Position numbers and translations under genes: made by a program. From NCBI GenBank assembly GCA_016699305.1, contig CP064970.1, positions 744,001-808,000 on the forward strand: a stretch of DNA of 64,000 nucleotides, in the 5' to 3' direction. The notes beneath the pieces were generated by a model, which was not told where the DNA came from, searched no databases, and worked only from the letters and a program-made list of their open reading frames with translations. Within the stretch, counting starts at the first letter, position 1. Every line of letters starts with the position of its first letter. This document shows positions 1 to 8,602 of this stretch, in pieces. The stretch comes from Alphaproteobacteria bacterium (GTDB lineage Bacteria; Pseudomonadota; Alphaproteobacteria; GCA-016699305).

Positions 1-648
1 GTGCTCGCGGTCAACAGGCCTTTATCCGATGACCTGGTTGATGTGTTGGTTCAATCGAACCACTTACCGAATGTAATCGTCTCTCCCGATGCCGCCGCCG
101 CCGCGCGTGGGGCCCTAAGAGAAATGACCGACGTGGTTCTACTGCTGACGCGCCGCACGCCGCCAGGACACGAACATGCCGCCCTGCCGCCCGCTCAGCG
201 CCTGCGTTCCATCTCGGGCGGAACCCTCATCGAAACCGCCGACGCGCAGCGTTTTGATCGCGAGCGAGTCCGTTATGCCAGCGCCAAATTGGCCAGCGAA
301 TCCCAAATGTCCGATTTGATCTTGGCCTTCATGTTGGCCAAGCATGTGCCCTCCCCCGCTTTGGTCCTGGTGCGCGACGGGGCAAGCCTGGCCATTTCAG
401 GCGGACAAGCGAATTGGGACCAAGCCGCGCGCTTGGCCCTGATGCTGACTCCGGACGCCTCGCATGCCGTGGCCGCTTTGGATATGCCGCTGGATAATCC
501 GGCCGTGCTACAAACGCTGATCGAGGCCGGGATCAAAGCGGTCATCCATCCGGGCGGCCAGTCGCATTCCGACGAGCTGCTGACCCAATTGGCCGACCAA
601 GCCGGAATTTGCCTCTTGGTGGCGCATACCCAACATGCGCGGTATTAG
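1..648 (+). CDS. purH: PurH, C-terminal part (AICAR transformylase region), 5' end outside window
   Basis: This is the C-terminal part of bifunctional PurH, which formylates AICAR with 10-formyl-tetrahydrofolate and closes the ring to IMP, the last steps of de novo purine synthesis in the cytoplasm. The 215 visible residues match the transformylase half in order: RSISGG (residues 69-74), KHVPSPALVLVRDGAS (114-129) and AGIKAVIHPGG (176-186). PurH is usually just over 500 residues, so the gene begins before the window and the GTG at base 1 is probably not the start. The copy is divergent: the usual GAGQMSR segment reads SGGQANW, and the usual C-terminal MRHFRH reads TQHARY. The family call is firm; full catalytic competence is not shown. 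Confidence 0.82.
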   Translation: MLAVNRPLSDDLVDVLVQSNHLPNVIVSPDAAAAARGALREMTDVVLLLTRRTPPGHEHAALPPAQRLRSISGGTLIETADAQRFDRERVRYASAKLASESQMSDLILAFMLAKHVPSPALVLVRDGASLAISGGQANWDQAARLALMLTPDASHAVAALDMPLDNPAVLQTLIEAGIKAVIHPGGQSHSDELLTQLADQAGICLLVAHTQHARY

Positions 649-970
649 GCACTGTCCACCGGCTTTGGAATGCTTGATGGTTGCGTGGGTGAATTTCTTC
701 TAGACCACAGTACCATCGGCCAGAATAAGTGATGGGAGAGATTCTTATGCACATAGCCCCAGCGAGACATGCCCTAGCGCGCATGCGGGCATCCATCCCC
801 CGCAATCCACGTAATCGCTGAATCGCAGATTCTCCATCTTCATCACAGCGGTTGACGCCGCTTTATGGGCCTTTGTGAATGGTGTGTAGGTGGCATGCGC
901 GACCATGGCCTTTAGATGTTCTTAACCGGGCGCGCTGTTGTATGGTGGTGTTCCTTTAAGGGATAGCCCG
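649..970. other. Intergenic gap, no gene seen
   Basis: These 322 bp separate purH from nhaA. I see no convincing coding frame or RNA gene. A Shine-Dalgarno-like AAGGGA lies 8 bases before the nhaA ATG at the right edge. A short motif near 817-833 (CTGAATCGCAGATTCT) recurs with one change near 62491-62507, and ACCATCGGCCAG occurs near both sites, so both stretches may hold decayed copies of the same short element. Confidence 0.4.
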
Positions 971-2143
971 ATGACATCAGCCTCGCCCAGCTTATTGCAG
1001 CGATTCCTGTCCCAAGAATCCGCATCGGGCATTTTATTGGTCCTGGCGGCGGCGCTGGCCATGGGTTTGGCGAATTCGCCTTTGGCACAGGCCTATCACC
1101 TTGCCTTGCATCATGCCGTTTGGACCGATGGTCCCGACATGGCAGGAATCGTCAAAGACGGATTGATGACTCTGTTCTTTCTGCTGGTAGGGTTGGAGAT
1201 CAAGCGCGAGGTGATGGATGGCGAGCTATCGACCCGCCATCGCGCTTTGCTGCCCGTATGCGCCGCGATCGGCGGCATGGTTGTTCCAGCAGGGATCTAT
1301 CTGGCCCTTAACGCCCATGATCCCGCCTTACGGCAAGGATGGGCGATTCCCTCGGCCACCGATATCGCCTTTGCCGCCGGCGTTCTGGGCCTGATGCGCC
1401 GATATATCCCCGCCGGCTTGCGCATTTTCCTGCTTGCCCTTGCGATCATTGACGATCTTGGCGCGGTGTTGATCATCGCCATGTTCTATTCCGGTGACTT
1501 GCATGGCGGCGCTTTGGTCTTGTCCTTGGTTGTCTCGGGCGCGTTGTATGCCTTAAACAGGGTCAACATCCTATCGCTATGGCCTTATATGATCGGGCTG
1601 TGTGTTTTGTGGCTGTGTCTGCACGAGTCGGGGCTGCACGCCACTTTGGCAGGCGTGGTGACGGCTTCGTTCATACCTCTTGGCGCGCATCGGCATGGGC
1701 GCGCCCAAAGTCCGTTACTGAGGCTTGAACATATCCTGCATCCGTGGGTGGCCTTTGGCATCATGCCGCTTTTCGCGCTGGCCAATGCCGGGTTGACGCT
1801 GGGAAATGTGACGCAGGATATGTTCCTTCACAGCGTGACGCTGGGCGTGGGGCTGGGCTTGTTCTTGGGCAAGCCTTTGGGCGTTTTTCTGGGCGCGTGG
1901 ACCGCAATCCGCGCCGGTTGGACGCATCTGCCCCATAGCTGTCACCATATCCATATTCTGGCCGTGGGAATGATCGCCGGGATCGGCTTTACCATGAGCC
2001 TGTTCATCGGCCAGATCGCTTTTACGGATGCCGCCCTCTACGACACCGTGCGCTTGGGCGTGTTGCTCGGTTCTTTCGCCTCGGCCATGGCAGGGCTGGG
2101 GATTCTTTTTATCCAATCCCGTGGCAGAACAGGACCGGCCTAG
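971..2143 (+). CDS. nhaA: Na+/H+ antiporter NhaA
   Basis: Inner-membrane sodium/proton antiporter that exchanges protons for Na+ and serves in pH and salt homeostasis. The 390 residues match the usual NhaA length (E. coli 388). The hallmark helix V sequence LAIIDDLGAVLIIAMFYSG carries the two adjacent aspartates that bind the ion in E. coli NhaA, and the chain is a run of hydrophobic helices throughout. I chose the ATG at 971 because AAGGGA lies 8 bases upstream; the frame stays open 33 bases further to a TTG that has no ribosome-binding site. It stands alone between purH and phoH with no obvious co-transcribed partner. Confidence 0.95.
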   Translation: MTSASPSLLQRFLSQESASGILLVLAAALAMGLANSPLAQAYHLALHHAVWTDGPDMAGIVKDGLMTLFFLLVGLEIKREVMDGELSTRHRALLPVCAAIGGMVVPAGIYLALNAHDPALRQGWAIPSATDIAFAAGVLGLMRRYIPAGLRIFLLALAIIDDLGAVLIIAMFYSGDLHGGALVLSLVVSGALYALNRVNILSLWPYMIGLCVLWLCLHESGLHATLAGVVTASFIPLGAHRHGRAQSPLLRLEHILHPWVAFGIMPLFALANAGLTLGNVTQDMFLHSVTLGVGLGLFLGKPLGVFLGAWTAIRAGWTHLPHSCHHIHILAVGMIAGIGFTMSLFIGQIAFTDAALYDTVRLGVLLGSFASAMAGLGILFIQSRGRTGPA

Positions 2144-2222
2144 TTTCTCATAGGGTGATCCTATGGCCTCTATTTTCCCGCATGACATATCCCAAACAGG
2201 CGCGTTAATCATTCCTTATGGT

Positions 2223-2240
2223 TTCTGGATGTATCCAGAA
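2223..2240. repeat. 18-bp palindrome in the nhaA-phoH gap
   Basis: TTCTGGAT-GT-ATCCAGAA is a perfect 8-bp inverted repeat with a 2-base centre, 80 bp after the nhaA stop. The tiny loop and the lack of a T-run argue for an operator or a weak hairpin more than an intrinsic terminator. The rest of the 346-bp gap (2144-2489) shows nothing else I can support. Confidence 0.4.
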
Positions 2241-2489
2241 TATGTCTTTCTCTGGAGGGACTTATCCGAGGTCATCGTGTTGTTATAGCGGATATGTTAA
2301 CCTATCGGCAGAAGGCACCATGAGGGAGGGTGAACACGTTCGTCGGCCTCAACCCTTGTCCAGGATCGAGACTGCTTGACGCCTTGGCGTCCGATGGCAG
2401 CGGGGCCATGTTCGGTTTTCGTATTTGGGCTTTTTGTCCTTCCTCTTCTTCCCATCTTCCGTTCACCACCACCCAGGAGAAAAGCTCGC

Positions 2490-3254
2490 ATGGGCAAGAA
2501 CGCCGCGCGTCTGCACGCGATTGACTCTTCCGCTTCCCGCCGTCCAGGCCGCCAAGCGGAACGCGAAGACAAGGACCAAAAGCCACGTGGCGTTTGGGAC
2601 CCCCTGCAGAGCGAGGAGCGGCGCGAACAGTCTTATATCCGCCGCGTTCGGCCACAAAACCCCAATCAATCCGCTTTTATGGACGCCTTGGCCTCGCACA
2701 GCCTGACCATCGGCTTGGGGCCTGCGGGTACGGGAAAGACCTATCTGGCGATTGCGGCGGCGGTCGAGGCGCTCGAAGCCGGGCGCATCGAACGAATCCT
2801 GCTTTCCCGCCCGGCCATCGAGGCGGGGGAGAGCATCGGTTTCTTGCCCGGCGATTTGCAGGAAAAAATGGCCCCTTATCTGCGGCCTCTTTATGATGCG
2901 CTTAACGAGCGCATGGGGGGCAAGCGTTTGCGTGCCGCGTTGGCCGACGGCACCATCGAAATCGCGCCGATTGGATATATGCGTGGGCGCACCCTGAACA
3001 ACGCCTTTATCGTGATCGACGAGGCGCAAAACTGCACCTATGGCCAGCTTAAGATGCTGCTGACTCGCCTCGGCTGGCATTCGACCATGGTGCTGACGGG
3101 CGATCCGGATCAGTCCGACTTGCTGCAAGGCGTGTCGGGGCTTTCGGAAATCGCCCGGCGTCTTGACGGGATGGAAGGCATCGTGACCATCCACTTCACG
3201 CAAAAGGACGTGGTGCGGCATCCCCTGGTCGCGCGGATGCTGACGGCCTTATAG
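2490..3254 (+). CDS. PhoH-family ATPase (PhoH/YbeZ-like)
   Basis: Cytoplasmic P-loop ATPase of the PhoH family, a group linked to RNA metabolism. Walker A is GPAGTGKTYLA (about residues 75-85) and Walker B is VIDEAQN (about 175-181), followed by the LTGDPDQSD segment typical of the family. The start at 2490 is chosen because AGGAGA lies 9 bases upstream; the open frame continues further upstream, but that stretch is low-quality coding and has no ribosome-binding site. At 254 residues it is a short single-domain form with a basic N-terminal tail and no PIN domain. It is not next to ybeY or miaB as in many proteobacteria; it stands alone here. Confidence 0.88.
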   Translation: MGKNAARLHAIDSSASRRPGRQAEREDKDQKPRGVWDPLQSEERREQSYIRRVRPQNPNQSAFMDALASHSLTIGLGPAGTGKTYLAIAAAVEALEAGRIERILLSRPAIEAGESIGFLPGDLQEKMAPYLRPLYDALNERMGGKRLRAALADGTIEIAPIGYMRGRTLNNAFIVIDEAQNCTYGQLKMLLTRLGWHSTMVLTGDPDQSDLLQGVSGLSEIARRLDGMEGIVTIHFTQKDVVRHPLVARMLTAL

Positions 3255-3278
3255 TTCGGGCACTGTTCGCAAGGCGGT

Positions 3279-3370
3279 GATGGCCCCCGCCTTGGAGGAA
3301 GTGACTCATAATGAGAAGGAGGCGCACAACAAACCATGCCGCCCTCATTCAAAAATCGCCCTCTCGTTTC
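3279..3370. repeat. Dispersed intergenic repeat, copy 1
   Basis: About 90 bp downstream of phoH align with 62542-62634 at the other end of the window, about 59 kb away. The identical core is 22 bases (3321-3342 against 62585-62606), and the flanks match with scattered changes. A hairpin (CAAGGCGG at 3270-3277 with CCGCCTTG at 3287-3294) overlaps its left end. Both copies sit in gaps beside genes of unusual content. This looks like a small non-coding dispersed repeat family. Confidence 0.6.
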
Positions 3371-3494
3371 AGACGTGTCAACCGCAACAACCGTCATGAC
3401 ATTCCATGGCTTCTAGGGTGTCGGTCCAAGTCTGATGCAACTGGCCCAATGTCAGTTGGCGTTTCCAGACCGCCCCGATCAGCGGTAAGCGGTC

Positions 3495-5075
3495 TTACCT
3501 CGACGGCTGGCAGGGCGTTGCGACAACAAATCTACCGACAAAATCTTGGGGACGCATGGGGGTGACGGGTGGCTTGGAGAGCGATTCCTGTTCTTTTCGT
3601 TTGTTTATTTGTTCCAGTATGTCACGCGCGCGCCGCCCAAAATCACTGATCTCATCGAAACGCTCCGTGAGATTGGTCATACCATATGAAACATATGAGG
3701 AAAAAGATTTACGCTTCATCCGCGGATCGACTGCGATTTCTAGCATATGCTTGGCAATGCTGGATTCCAAAACACCGCCGTGAGGAGTTGAGTACAACAC
3801 GCCAGACATACTATGCAAAGCGGCCTCTGGATTTCGTTCACGGAGTTTTGTGGTTAGGCGGTCAAAGAAACGAATGGCGTAACGCTGAGTGGAAGGCTTA
3901 AGCTGTTCGGGATATTGAAGACTGTGGCACACCGGCCACAACGCCACACGCTCACGGCCTGGCTTCACTCGTCTGGCATGGCGTAACAAGAGGATCGCTG
4001 CAAGGCGGCGGCGCGAATGCGTGGCAGGAAGAGCCCCCAGAGCTGCGCTCATACCATCCAAAGCAGGTTCCGGGTCGGCGCTCAATTTAAACAGGCGTGG
4101 ACCATGCCCCAGGAGCATCAAGGCCGCCTCGGTTCTATCCGCACCGTTGCGTTTGTCATGATACGTAATTAATTTCATACTCTCAAACGATTCAAAAGGA
4201 TATTCGGAGAAGCTCTGAGGCAACAGGGCTAATACCTCAGCCAAATCCAACGACATGGCTTGATCTTTGCGATACAGCAGGCATTCGCTAAGAGCGGAAG
4301 GTAAGATTTCCATTGTGGATTCTGGATTGGCGGCAAAAAAAGTCCTGGCATGCCGCAGAAAGCTGGGCGCCGTATGATGAGCCATTGGACCAGGTCCACA
4401 GTACCCCCTGGGCTGAATGGTGTGGCGCAAATGATCGAGTACTGTCTTGGGGTCCACCTGCATATGTCGCTCGGTCACATCGCGCAGCGTTTGGGCGGCT
4501 TGCACGGCCAGGCCATCCGGGGAGGTAGAACTAATGGCTTTGCGTAACATTGCGAATGCATTCTTTGGGTTCCGATTGAAATATATTTTAACGGCCCGAT
4601 CATACATGCCCGACAGAACTCTAAAACGCGTGGTATCCACCGATGTGGCCTCAAAGGCGTCTCGTATTTCTTGTATGGTCCGTATCGGTGCTTTTTCAGA
4701 CAGCGTTTCCACAAGAGGTGGGCAGCGACCCGAAGCCAAGGTCACCAAGGCCGTATCTCCATGCGGCTGACGGTGTTTGGGCATGGTCTGAATCGCGAGT
4801 GACAATGCCCGTTCGAACTCTCTATGCACGGTTAATTGATCAAGCATAACCTCCCAGGAGCTTACGACATAAGGATCGTTTTGCAATTCGACTTGATCCG
4901 ATTCGGATAAACCGTGTCTTTCGAATTGAGAGGGGCTTTGAAGGACAGTGACATAACAATCCGCCGCTGTTCTCAATTTGCCCATATCCCCAGTGTCAAT
5001 GGCCGCAGCAGCATCGCCGAGACGCTCTTCCAGATAGGGAGGAACTATAGAGGCGACCGGAGTAGATATCGACAT
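3495..5075 (-). CDS. Uncharacterised 526-residue protein, probably all-helical
   Basis: I do not recognise this protein. The start at 5075 gives MSISTPVASIVPPYLEERLG with AAAGGA 7 bases upstream; an in-frame ATG at 5102 has no such site. The chain has no signal peptide or membrane segment and reads as a succession of amphipathic helices (for example AALMLLGHGPRLFKL and SRRRLAAILLLRHARRV), as in helical-repeat scaffolds, though I see no clean repeat period. The C-terminus has RRARDILEQINKRKEQE, a possible short coiled coil. It lies alone on the minus strand between phoH and the prepilin peptidase, next to a dispersed repeat, and its DNA is less GC-rich than its neighbours. That would suit lateral acquisition or a lineage-specific gene. 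Confidence 0.7.
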   Translation of the reverse strand: MSISTPVASIVPPYLEERLGDAAAAIDTGDMGKLRTAADCYVTVLQSPSQFERHGLSESDQVELQNDPYVVSSWEVMLDQLTVHREFERALSLAIQTMPKHRQPHGDTALVTLASGRCPPLVETLSEKAPIRTIQEIRDAFEATSVDTTRFRVLSGMYDRAVKIYFNRNPKNAFAMLRKAISSTSPDGLAVQAAQTLRDVTERHMQVDPKTVLDHLRHTIQPRGYCGPGPMAHHTAPSFLRHARTFFAANPESTMEILPSALSECLLYRKDQAMSLDLAEVLALLPQSFSEYPFESFESMKLITYHDKRNGADRTEAALMLLGHGPRLFKLSADPEPALDGMSAALGALPATHSRRRLAAILLLRHARRVKPGRERVALWPVCHSLQYPEQLKPSTQRYAIRFFDRLTTKLRERNPEAALHSMSGVLYSTPHGGVLESSIAKHMLEIAVDPRMKRKSFSSYVSYGMTNLTERFDEISDFGRRARDILEQINKRKEQESLSKPPVTPMRPQDFVGRFVVATPCQPSR

Positions 5076-5328
5076 CCTGGCATCCTTTCGTGCTGAGGTC
5101 ATGGCCGCGATCATACCGAATACGGCATGGCGTGCAAATAGAAATGAAATCATCTGCCGACCTCATTCCACCGCATATTTTCTGTCTCTATTCGACCGCC
5201 GCCGGAAGAAAATGGATGAATACATTCATCAAGCAGTGATGCGTGCCGTGGGGGCACCCAATCATCCGTCGCCTAGGGGACTGCATCGTCTTGTGGGCCG
5301 TGGCAAGTCATGCTACGGCCCTTAATCT

Positions 5329-5787
5329 ATGAGCGCGATGCATGATATCTCTTTATGGGCATGGGCGGCCATGGCCCTTTTGGCCTTGGCGGCGATATGG
5401 GATGCCAAGACGGGATTGGTCCCCGATGTCATCCTGGCTCCGGCTTGCGTCCTATCCTTGATCGGTCTGATTCTACGCGGCGATCCGGTTGCTGCGGCGG
5501 AGGCGGTCGGTTGGAGCGTTCTGGCGCTGGGGATCGTCTGGATAACCAATGAAATATGGTTTCGGCTGTTTCATCGGGACGCCCTGGGCATGGGGGACGC
5601 CAAATGGACGGCGGTGGCGGTGCTGGCGGCGGGGCCTTTTCCGGCGGCGGTGGCCTGGATGCTGGGGTCATGGTTGGCTTTATTTTGGATCGGTGGGGCC
5701 TGGGTCTTGCGCAGGCGTCTGGCCGTGGTTCATTTCGCGCCTTTTCTGTTGATCGGCTTGTTCGTGGGGATCGTTTTTTTTCACTAG
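5329..5787 (+). CDS. A24-family prepilin peptidase (CpaA/TadV-like)
   Basis: Small inner-membrane aspartic peptidase of the type IV prepilin peptidase family, expected to cleave class III signal peptides of pilins at the G-F junction. The two catalytic aspartates are in WDAKTGLVPD (about residues 24-33) and in ALGMGDAKW (about 85-93), the GxGD motif. The 152 residues are mostly hydrophobic helices and lack the N-terminal methyltransferase domain of PilD, as in CpaA/TadV. The start at 5329 is tentative; a second ATG at 5338 is also possible. No pilus assembly genes are adjacent; an orphan pilin-like gene lies 35 kb away at 40260 and could be a substrate. Confidence 0.85.
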   Translation: MSAMHDISLWAWAAMALLALAAIWDAKTGLVPDVILAPACVLSLIGLILRGDPVAAAEAVGWSVLALGIVWITNEIWFRLFHRDALGMGDAKWTAVAVLAAGPFPAAVAWMLGSWLALFWIGGAWVLRRRLAVVHFAPFLLIGLFVGIVFFH

Positions 5788-5849
5788 GCCGCGCAAACCG
5801 TCCCCGATAGACTGGCGGAAAATCCGGTCTAAAAGGAATCAATAGGAAA

Positions 5850-7610
5850 ATGAACATTTATACGCAGGTTCGCCAAGCTGTGATCGCGGCGGTCGCCGCC
5901 GCCCAGCGTGCCGGCGATTTGCCGGTTTTGGACACATTGCCCTCCTCGATCGAAGCCTCGCCCCCGCGCGAGGCCGGCCATGGCGATGCCGCCACCAACG
6001 CGGCCATGGTGCTGGCCCGTCCGATGGCGCGCAAGCCCCAAGAGATCGCGGCGGTTATCGCGCGCCATCTGAATGATTGGGACTCTCTGGAATCGGCCCA
6101 AATCGCGGGGCCGGGATTCATCAATCTGACCTTGAAGCCGCGCGTGTGGCAGGAAGAATTGCGCGCCATCTTGCAAGCCGGGATCGGCTATGGCGACGCG
6201 CGCCTGGGACAGGGCGAGAAGATCAATGTGGAATATGTCTCGGCCAATCCCACAGGTCCTATGCATATCGGCCATACGCGCAATGCCTGCTTTGGCGATG
6301 TGCTGGCCAATTTATTGGCCAAGGCCGGATGGGCGGTGACGCGAGAATTCTATCTCAACGACGGCGGCGGGCAGGTGGATATTTTGGCCCGTTCGGCCTA
6401 TTTGCGCTATCGAGAGGCGCTGGGCGAGACGATCGGGGAGATTCCCGAAGGGCTGTATCCGGGCGATTATCTTAATCCCGTGGGCGAGGCTTTGGCCAAG
6501 CGTTATGGTCCCGATTTGCGCGATAAACCCGAGGAAGTCTGGCTGCCGGTGGTGCGGGCCTTTGCCGTCGATCAAATGATGGCCTTGATCCGCGAGGATC
6601 TGGCGCTGCTGGGCGTCAAACACGATGTGTTCACCTCCGAGCGCGCCTTGATCGACAGCGGAAAAGTGCAAGAGTGCTTCGATTATCTGCAAGAACACGG
6701 TTTGATTTATCAAGGCGTGCCAGCCGCGCCCAAGGGCAAGAAGATCGAGGATTGGGAGCCGGTGGAGCTGCCCATGCTGCGCGCCACGCAGTTCGGCGAC
6801 GAAGTGGATCGTCCCATGAAGAAGTCGGACGGACGCTGGGTCTATGCGGCGGCCGATATCGCCTATCACCGCGATAAGTTTTTGCGCGGCCATACATGGC
6901 TGCTGACGGTGGTGGGCGCCGATCATGCGGGATGGGTGACGCGCATTCGCGCGGGAACCCGCGCCGTGACGAACGACAAAGCGCGCTTCGATGCCGTATT
7001 GTATAATGCCGTGCGTCTGTTTCGAGATGCCGAGCCTGTGAAGATGTCCAAGCGTTCGGGCAATTTCGTCACCTTGCGCGAATTGGTCGAGGAAGTGGGG
7101 CCGGACGCGGCGCGCTTTACCATGCTGACCCGTCGGCACGACCAGACTTTAGACTTCGATTTTGCCAAGGTGCGCGAACAATCGCGCGAAAACCCGGTGT
7201 TCTATGTGCAATACGCCCATGCGCGGTGCTGCTCGGTGTTACGAAACGCGGCTCAGGCTTTGCCGGGGCAGCCCTTAGATGATGTCAGCCTATCCACCGC
7301 CGCCATGGGGCGGTTGGTCGAGACCGATGAATTGGCGTTGATCCGCCGCTTGGCGCAGTGGCCGTCTTTCGTGGAATCGGCGGCCCAGGCTTTAGAGCCG
7401 CACCGAATCGCCTTTTTCATTTATGATCTGGCTGGTTTGCTTCATGCTCTGTGGAATCGGGGCAAGGACGATCCCTCCTTGCGCTTTCTGGTTGAGCAGG
7501 ATCATGATCTGAGTTTGGCGCGTCTGGCCCTGGTTCGCGCCACGGCCCTGGTTCTGGCCAGCGGCCTTGCTGTCTTGGGTGTTCACCCGGTTGAGGAGAT
7601 GCGAGCATGA
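5850..7610 (+). CDS. argS: Arginyl-tRNA synthetase
   Basis: Class I aminoacyl-tRNA synthetase that charges tRNA-Arg. The 586 residues fit the family (about 550-600). The HIGH signature appears in GPMHIGHTRNA (about residues 131-141) and the KMSKS-type loop as KMSKRSGNF (about 399-407), with the N-terminal Add-1 domain before and the DALR anticodon-binding domain at the C-terminus. The start ATG at 5850 follows GGAATCAATAGGAAA. The stop overlaps the next gene (SPOR protein) by ATGA at 7607-7610, a coupling of argS with a SPOR-domain gene and nagZ that is common in alphaproteobacteria. Confidence 0.97.
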   Translation: MNIYTQVRQAVIAAVAAAQRAGDLPVLDTLPSSIEASPPREAGHGDAATNAAMVLARPMARKPQEIAAVIARHLNDWDSLESAQIAGPGFINLTLKPRVWQEELRAILQAGIGYGDARLGQGEKINVEYVSANPTGPMHIGHTRNACFGDVLANLLAKAGWAVTREFYLNDGGGQVDILARSAYLRYREALGETIGEIPEGLYPGDYLNPVGEALAKRYGPDLRDKPEEVWLPVVRAFAVDQMMALIREDLALLGVKHDVFTSERALIDSGKVQECFDYLQEHGLIYQGVPAAPKGKKIEDWEPVELPMLRATQFGDEVDRPMKKSDGRWVYAAADIAYHRDKFLRGHTWLLTVVGADHAGWVTRIRAGTRAVTNDKARFDAVLYNAVRLFRDAEPVKMSKRSGNFVTLRELVEEVGPDAARFTMLTRRHDQTLDFDFAKVREQSRENPVFYVQYAHARCCSVLRNAAQALPGQPLDDVSLSTAAMGRLVETDELALIRRLAQWPSFVESAAQALEPHRIAFFIYDLAGLLHALWNRGKDDPSLRFLVEQDHDLSLARLALVRATALVLASGLAVLGVHPVEEMRA

Positions 7611-8569
7611 ACGATCAGAACCCACGTCCCGTCCCGCCCAGCACGGACCCGTATTTGCGTCCGCCAGTGCCAACGCATCGTCGCGGGCGTTGGAAGATAT
7701 TGGCTCTTTTCGCCGTCCTGGCCGTGGGCGCAGGCCTTGTGCTGGGACGTCCCTTGGTGTTCTCGAACGCGCCGCCGCCGGTCATCAAGGCCGATGGCGC
7801 GCCGGTCAAGGAACGTCCCGAACAGCCCGGCGGGATCGCCATTCCGCACCAGGACAAAGACGTATTCGCCCGCATGAACACGCCCGAAGGCGCCGCGCCT
7901 TCTCCGGACAAGGCGCGGGTTCTGCCTGCCCCGGAAGCGCCCATGCCGCGTCCAGGTGCCGAGGCCCCCGCCGCGCCGCCGCCATTGCCGCCGGATACTA
8001 TTCCTAATCAGGCCCCCCAAGCTGAATCGGCTGGGCCTCCGGTTCCATCTGTGCCGCCCGCGCCGCCTCAACAGGCTACGGCGATTCCTCCAGCCCAGTT
8101 GCCGTTGCCTGCGGCGGTTGAACCTGCAAAGACGCCTGTTCATCCGGCTGAACCGGGAAGGCATGAAGCGGCGGTCGTCAAGCCTGTTCCGCCAGTGCCT
8201 GCGCCTCCTTTGCCCGCCGTGACGATGCCACAGCGTCCTGTGCCTGGAATAAAGCCCACTGTTCCACATACGGCAGCGGCGGTTACCCCGCCCCTCCCCT
8301 CACCGCCCCCGATCCTGCATGCGGGCGCGTTTCGCGTGCAGCTGGCAAGCGTGCCGGACGAGGCCCAGGCCAAGCGCGAATCTGTGCGCCTGAAGAAGCG
8401 TCATGAAGATCTACTGGGCCGTGTAAATCTGGATGTGGTGCGCGCCGATTTGGGCGAGAAGGGCGTGTATTACCGTATCCAAGGCGGTCCGCTGGACGAG
8501 GCATCGGCCAAGCGCCTATGCGAGTCCTTGCGCGAACGCGCGGCGGCCTGTTTGACGGTTCGCCCTTGA
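7607..8569 (+). CDS. SPOR-domain protein with one membrane anchor
   Basis: A bitopic inner-membrane protein whose periplasmic SPOR domain should bind septal, denuded peptidoglycan. After a short cytoplasmic tail there is one membrane helix (about residues 29-46, LALFAVLAVGAGLVLG), then a very long proline/alanine-rich linker (about 50-240), then the SPOR domain at the C-terminus starting FRVQLASVPDEAQAKRES and running through YYRIQGGPLDEASA. The start ATG overlaps the argS stop. It sits between argS and nagZ, so a cell-wall role fits its neighbours. The linker is low complexity, so its exact length could vary between strains. Confidence 0.88.
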   Translation: MNDQNPRPVPPSTDPYLRPPVPTHRRGRWKILALFAVLAVGAGLVLGRPLVFSNAPPPVIKADGAPVKERPEQPGGIAIPHQDKDVFARMNTPEGAAPSPDKARVLPAPEAPMPRPGAEAPAAPPPLPPDTIPNQAPQAESAGPPVPSVPPAPPQQATAIPPAQLPLPAAVEPAKTPVHPAEPGRHEAAVVKPVPPVPAPPLPAVTMPQRPVPGIKPTVPHTAAAVTPPLPSPPPILHAGAFRVQLASVPDEAQAKRESVRLKKRHEDLLGRVNLDVVRADLGEKGVYYRIQGGPLDEASAKRLCESLRERAAACLTVRP

Positions 8570-8602
8570 TCGTCTGATGCCATCCAAGAAGGTCTACGCG
8601 CC

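Noticed and set aside
649..970. Possible insertion-sequence remnant after purH
   Set aside because: Only short motif matches with the region near 62490; no inverted repeats or transposase fragment could be seen.
2376..2489. Upstream extension of phoH
   Set aside because: The extra N-terminus is not PhoH-like and the ATG at 2490 has an AGGAGA site.
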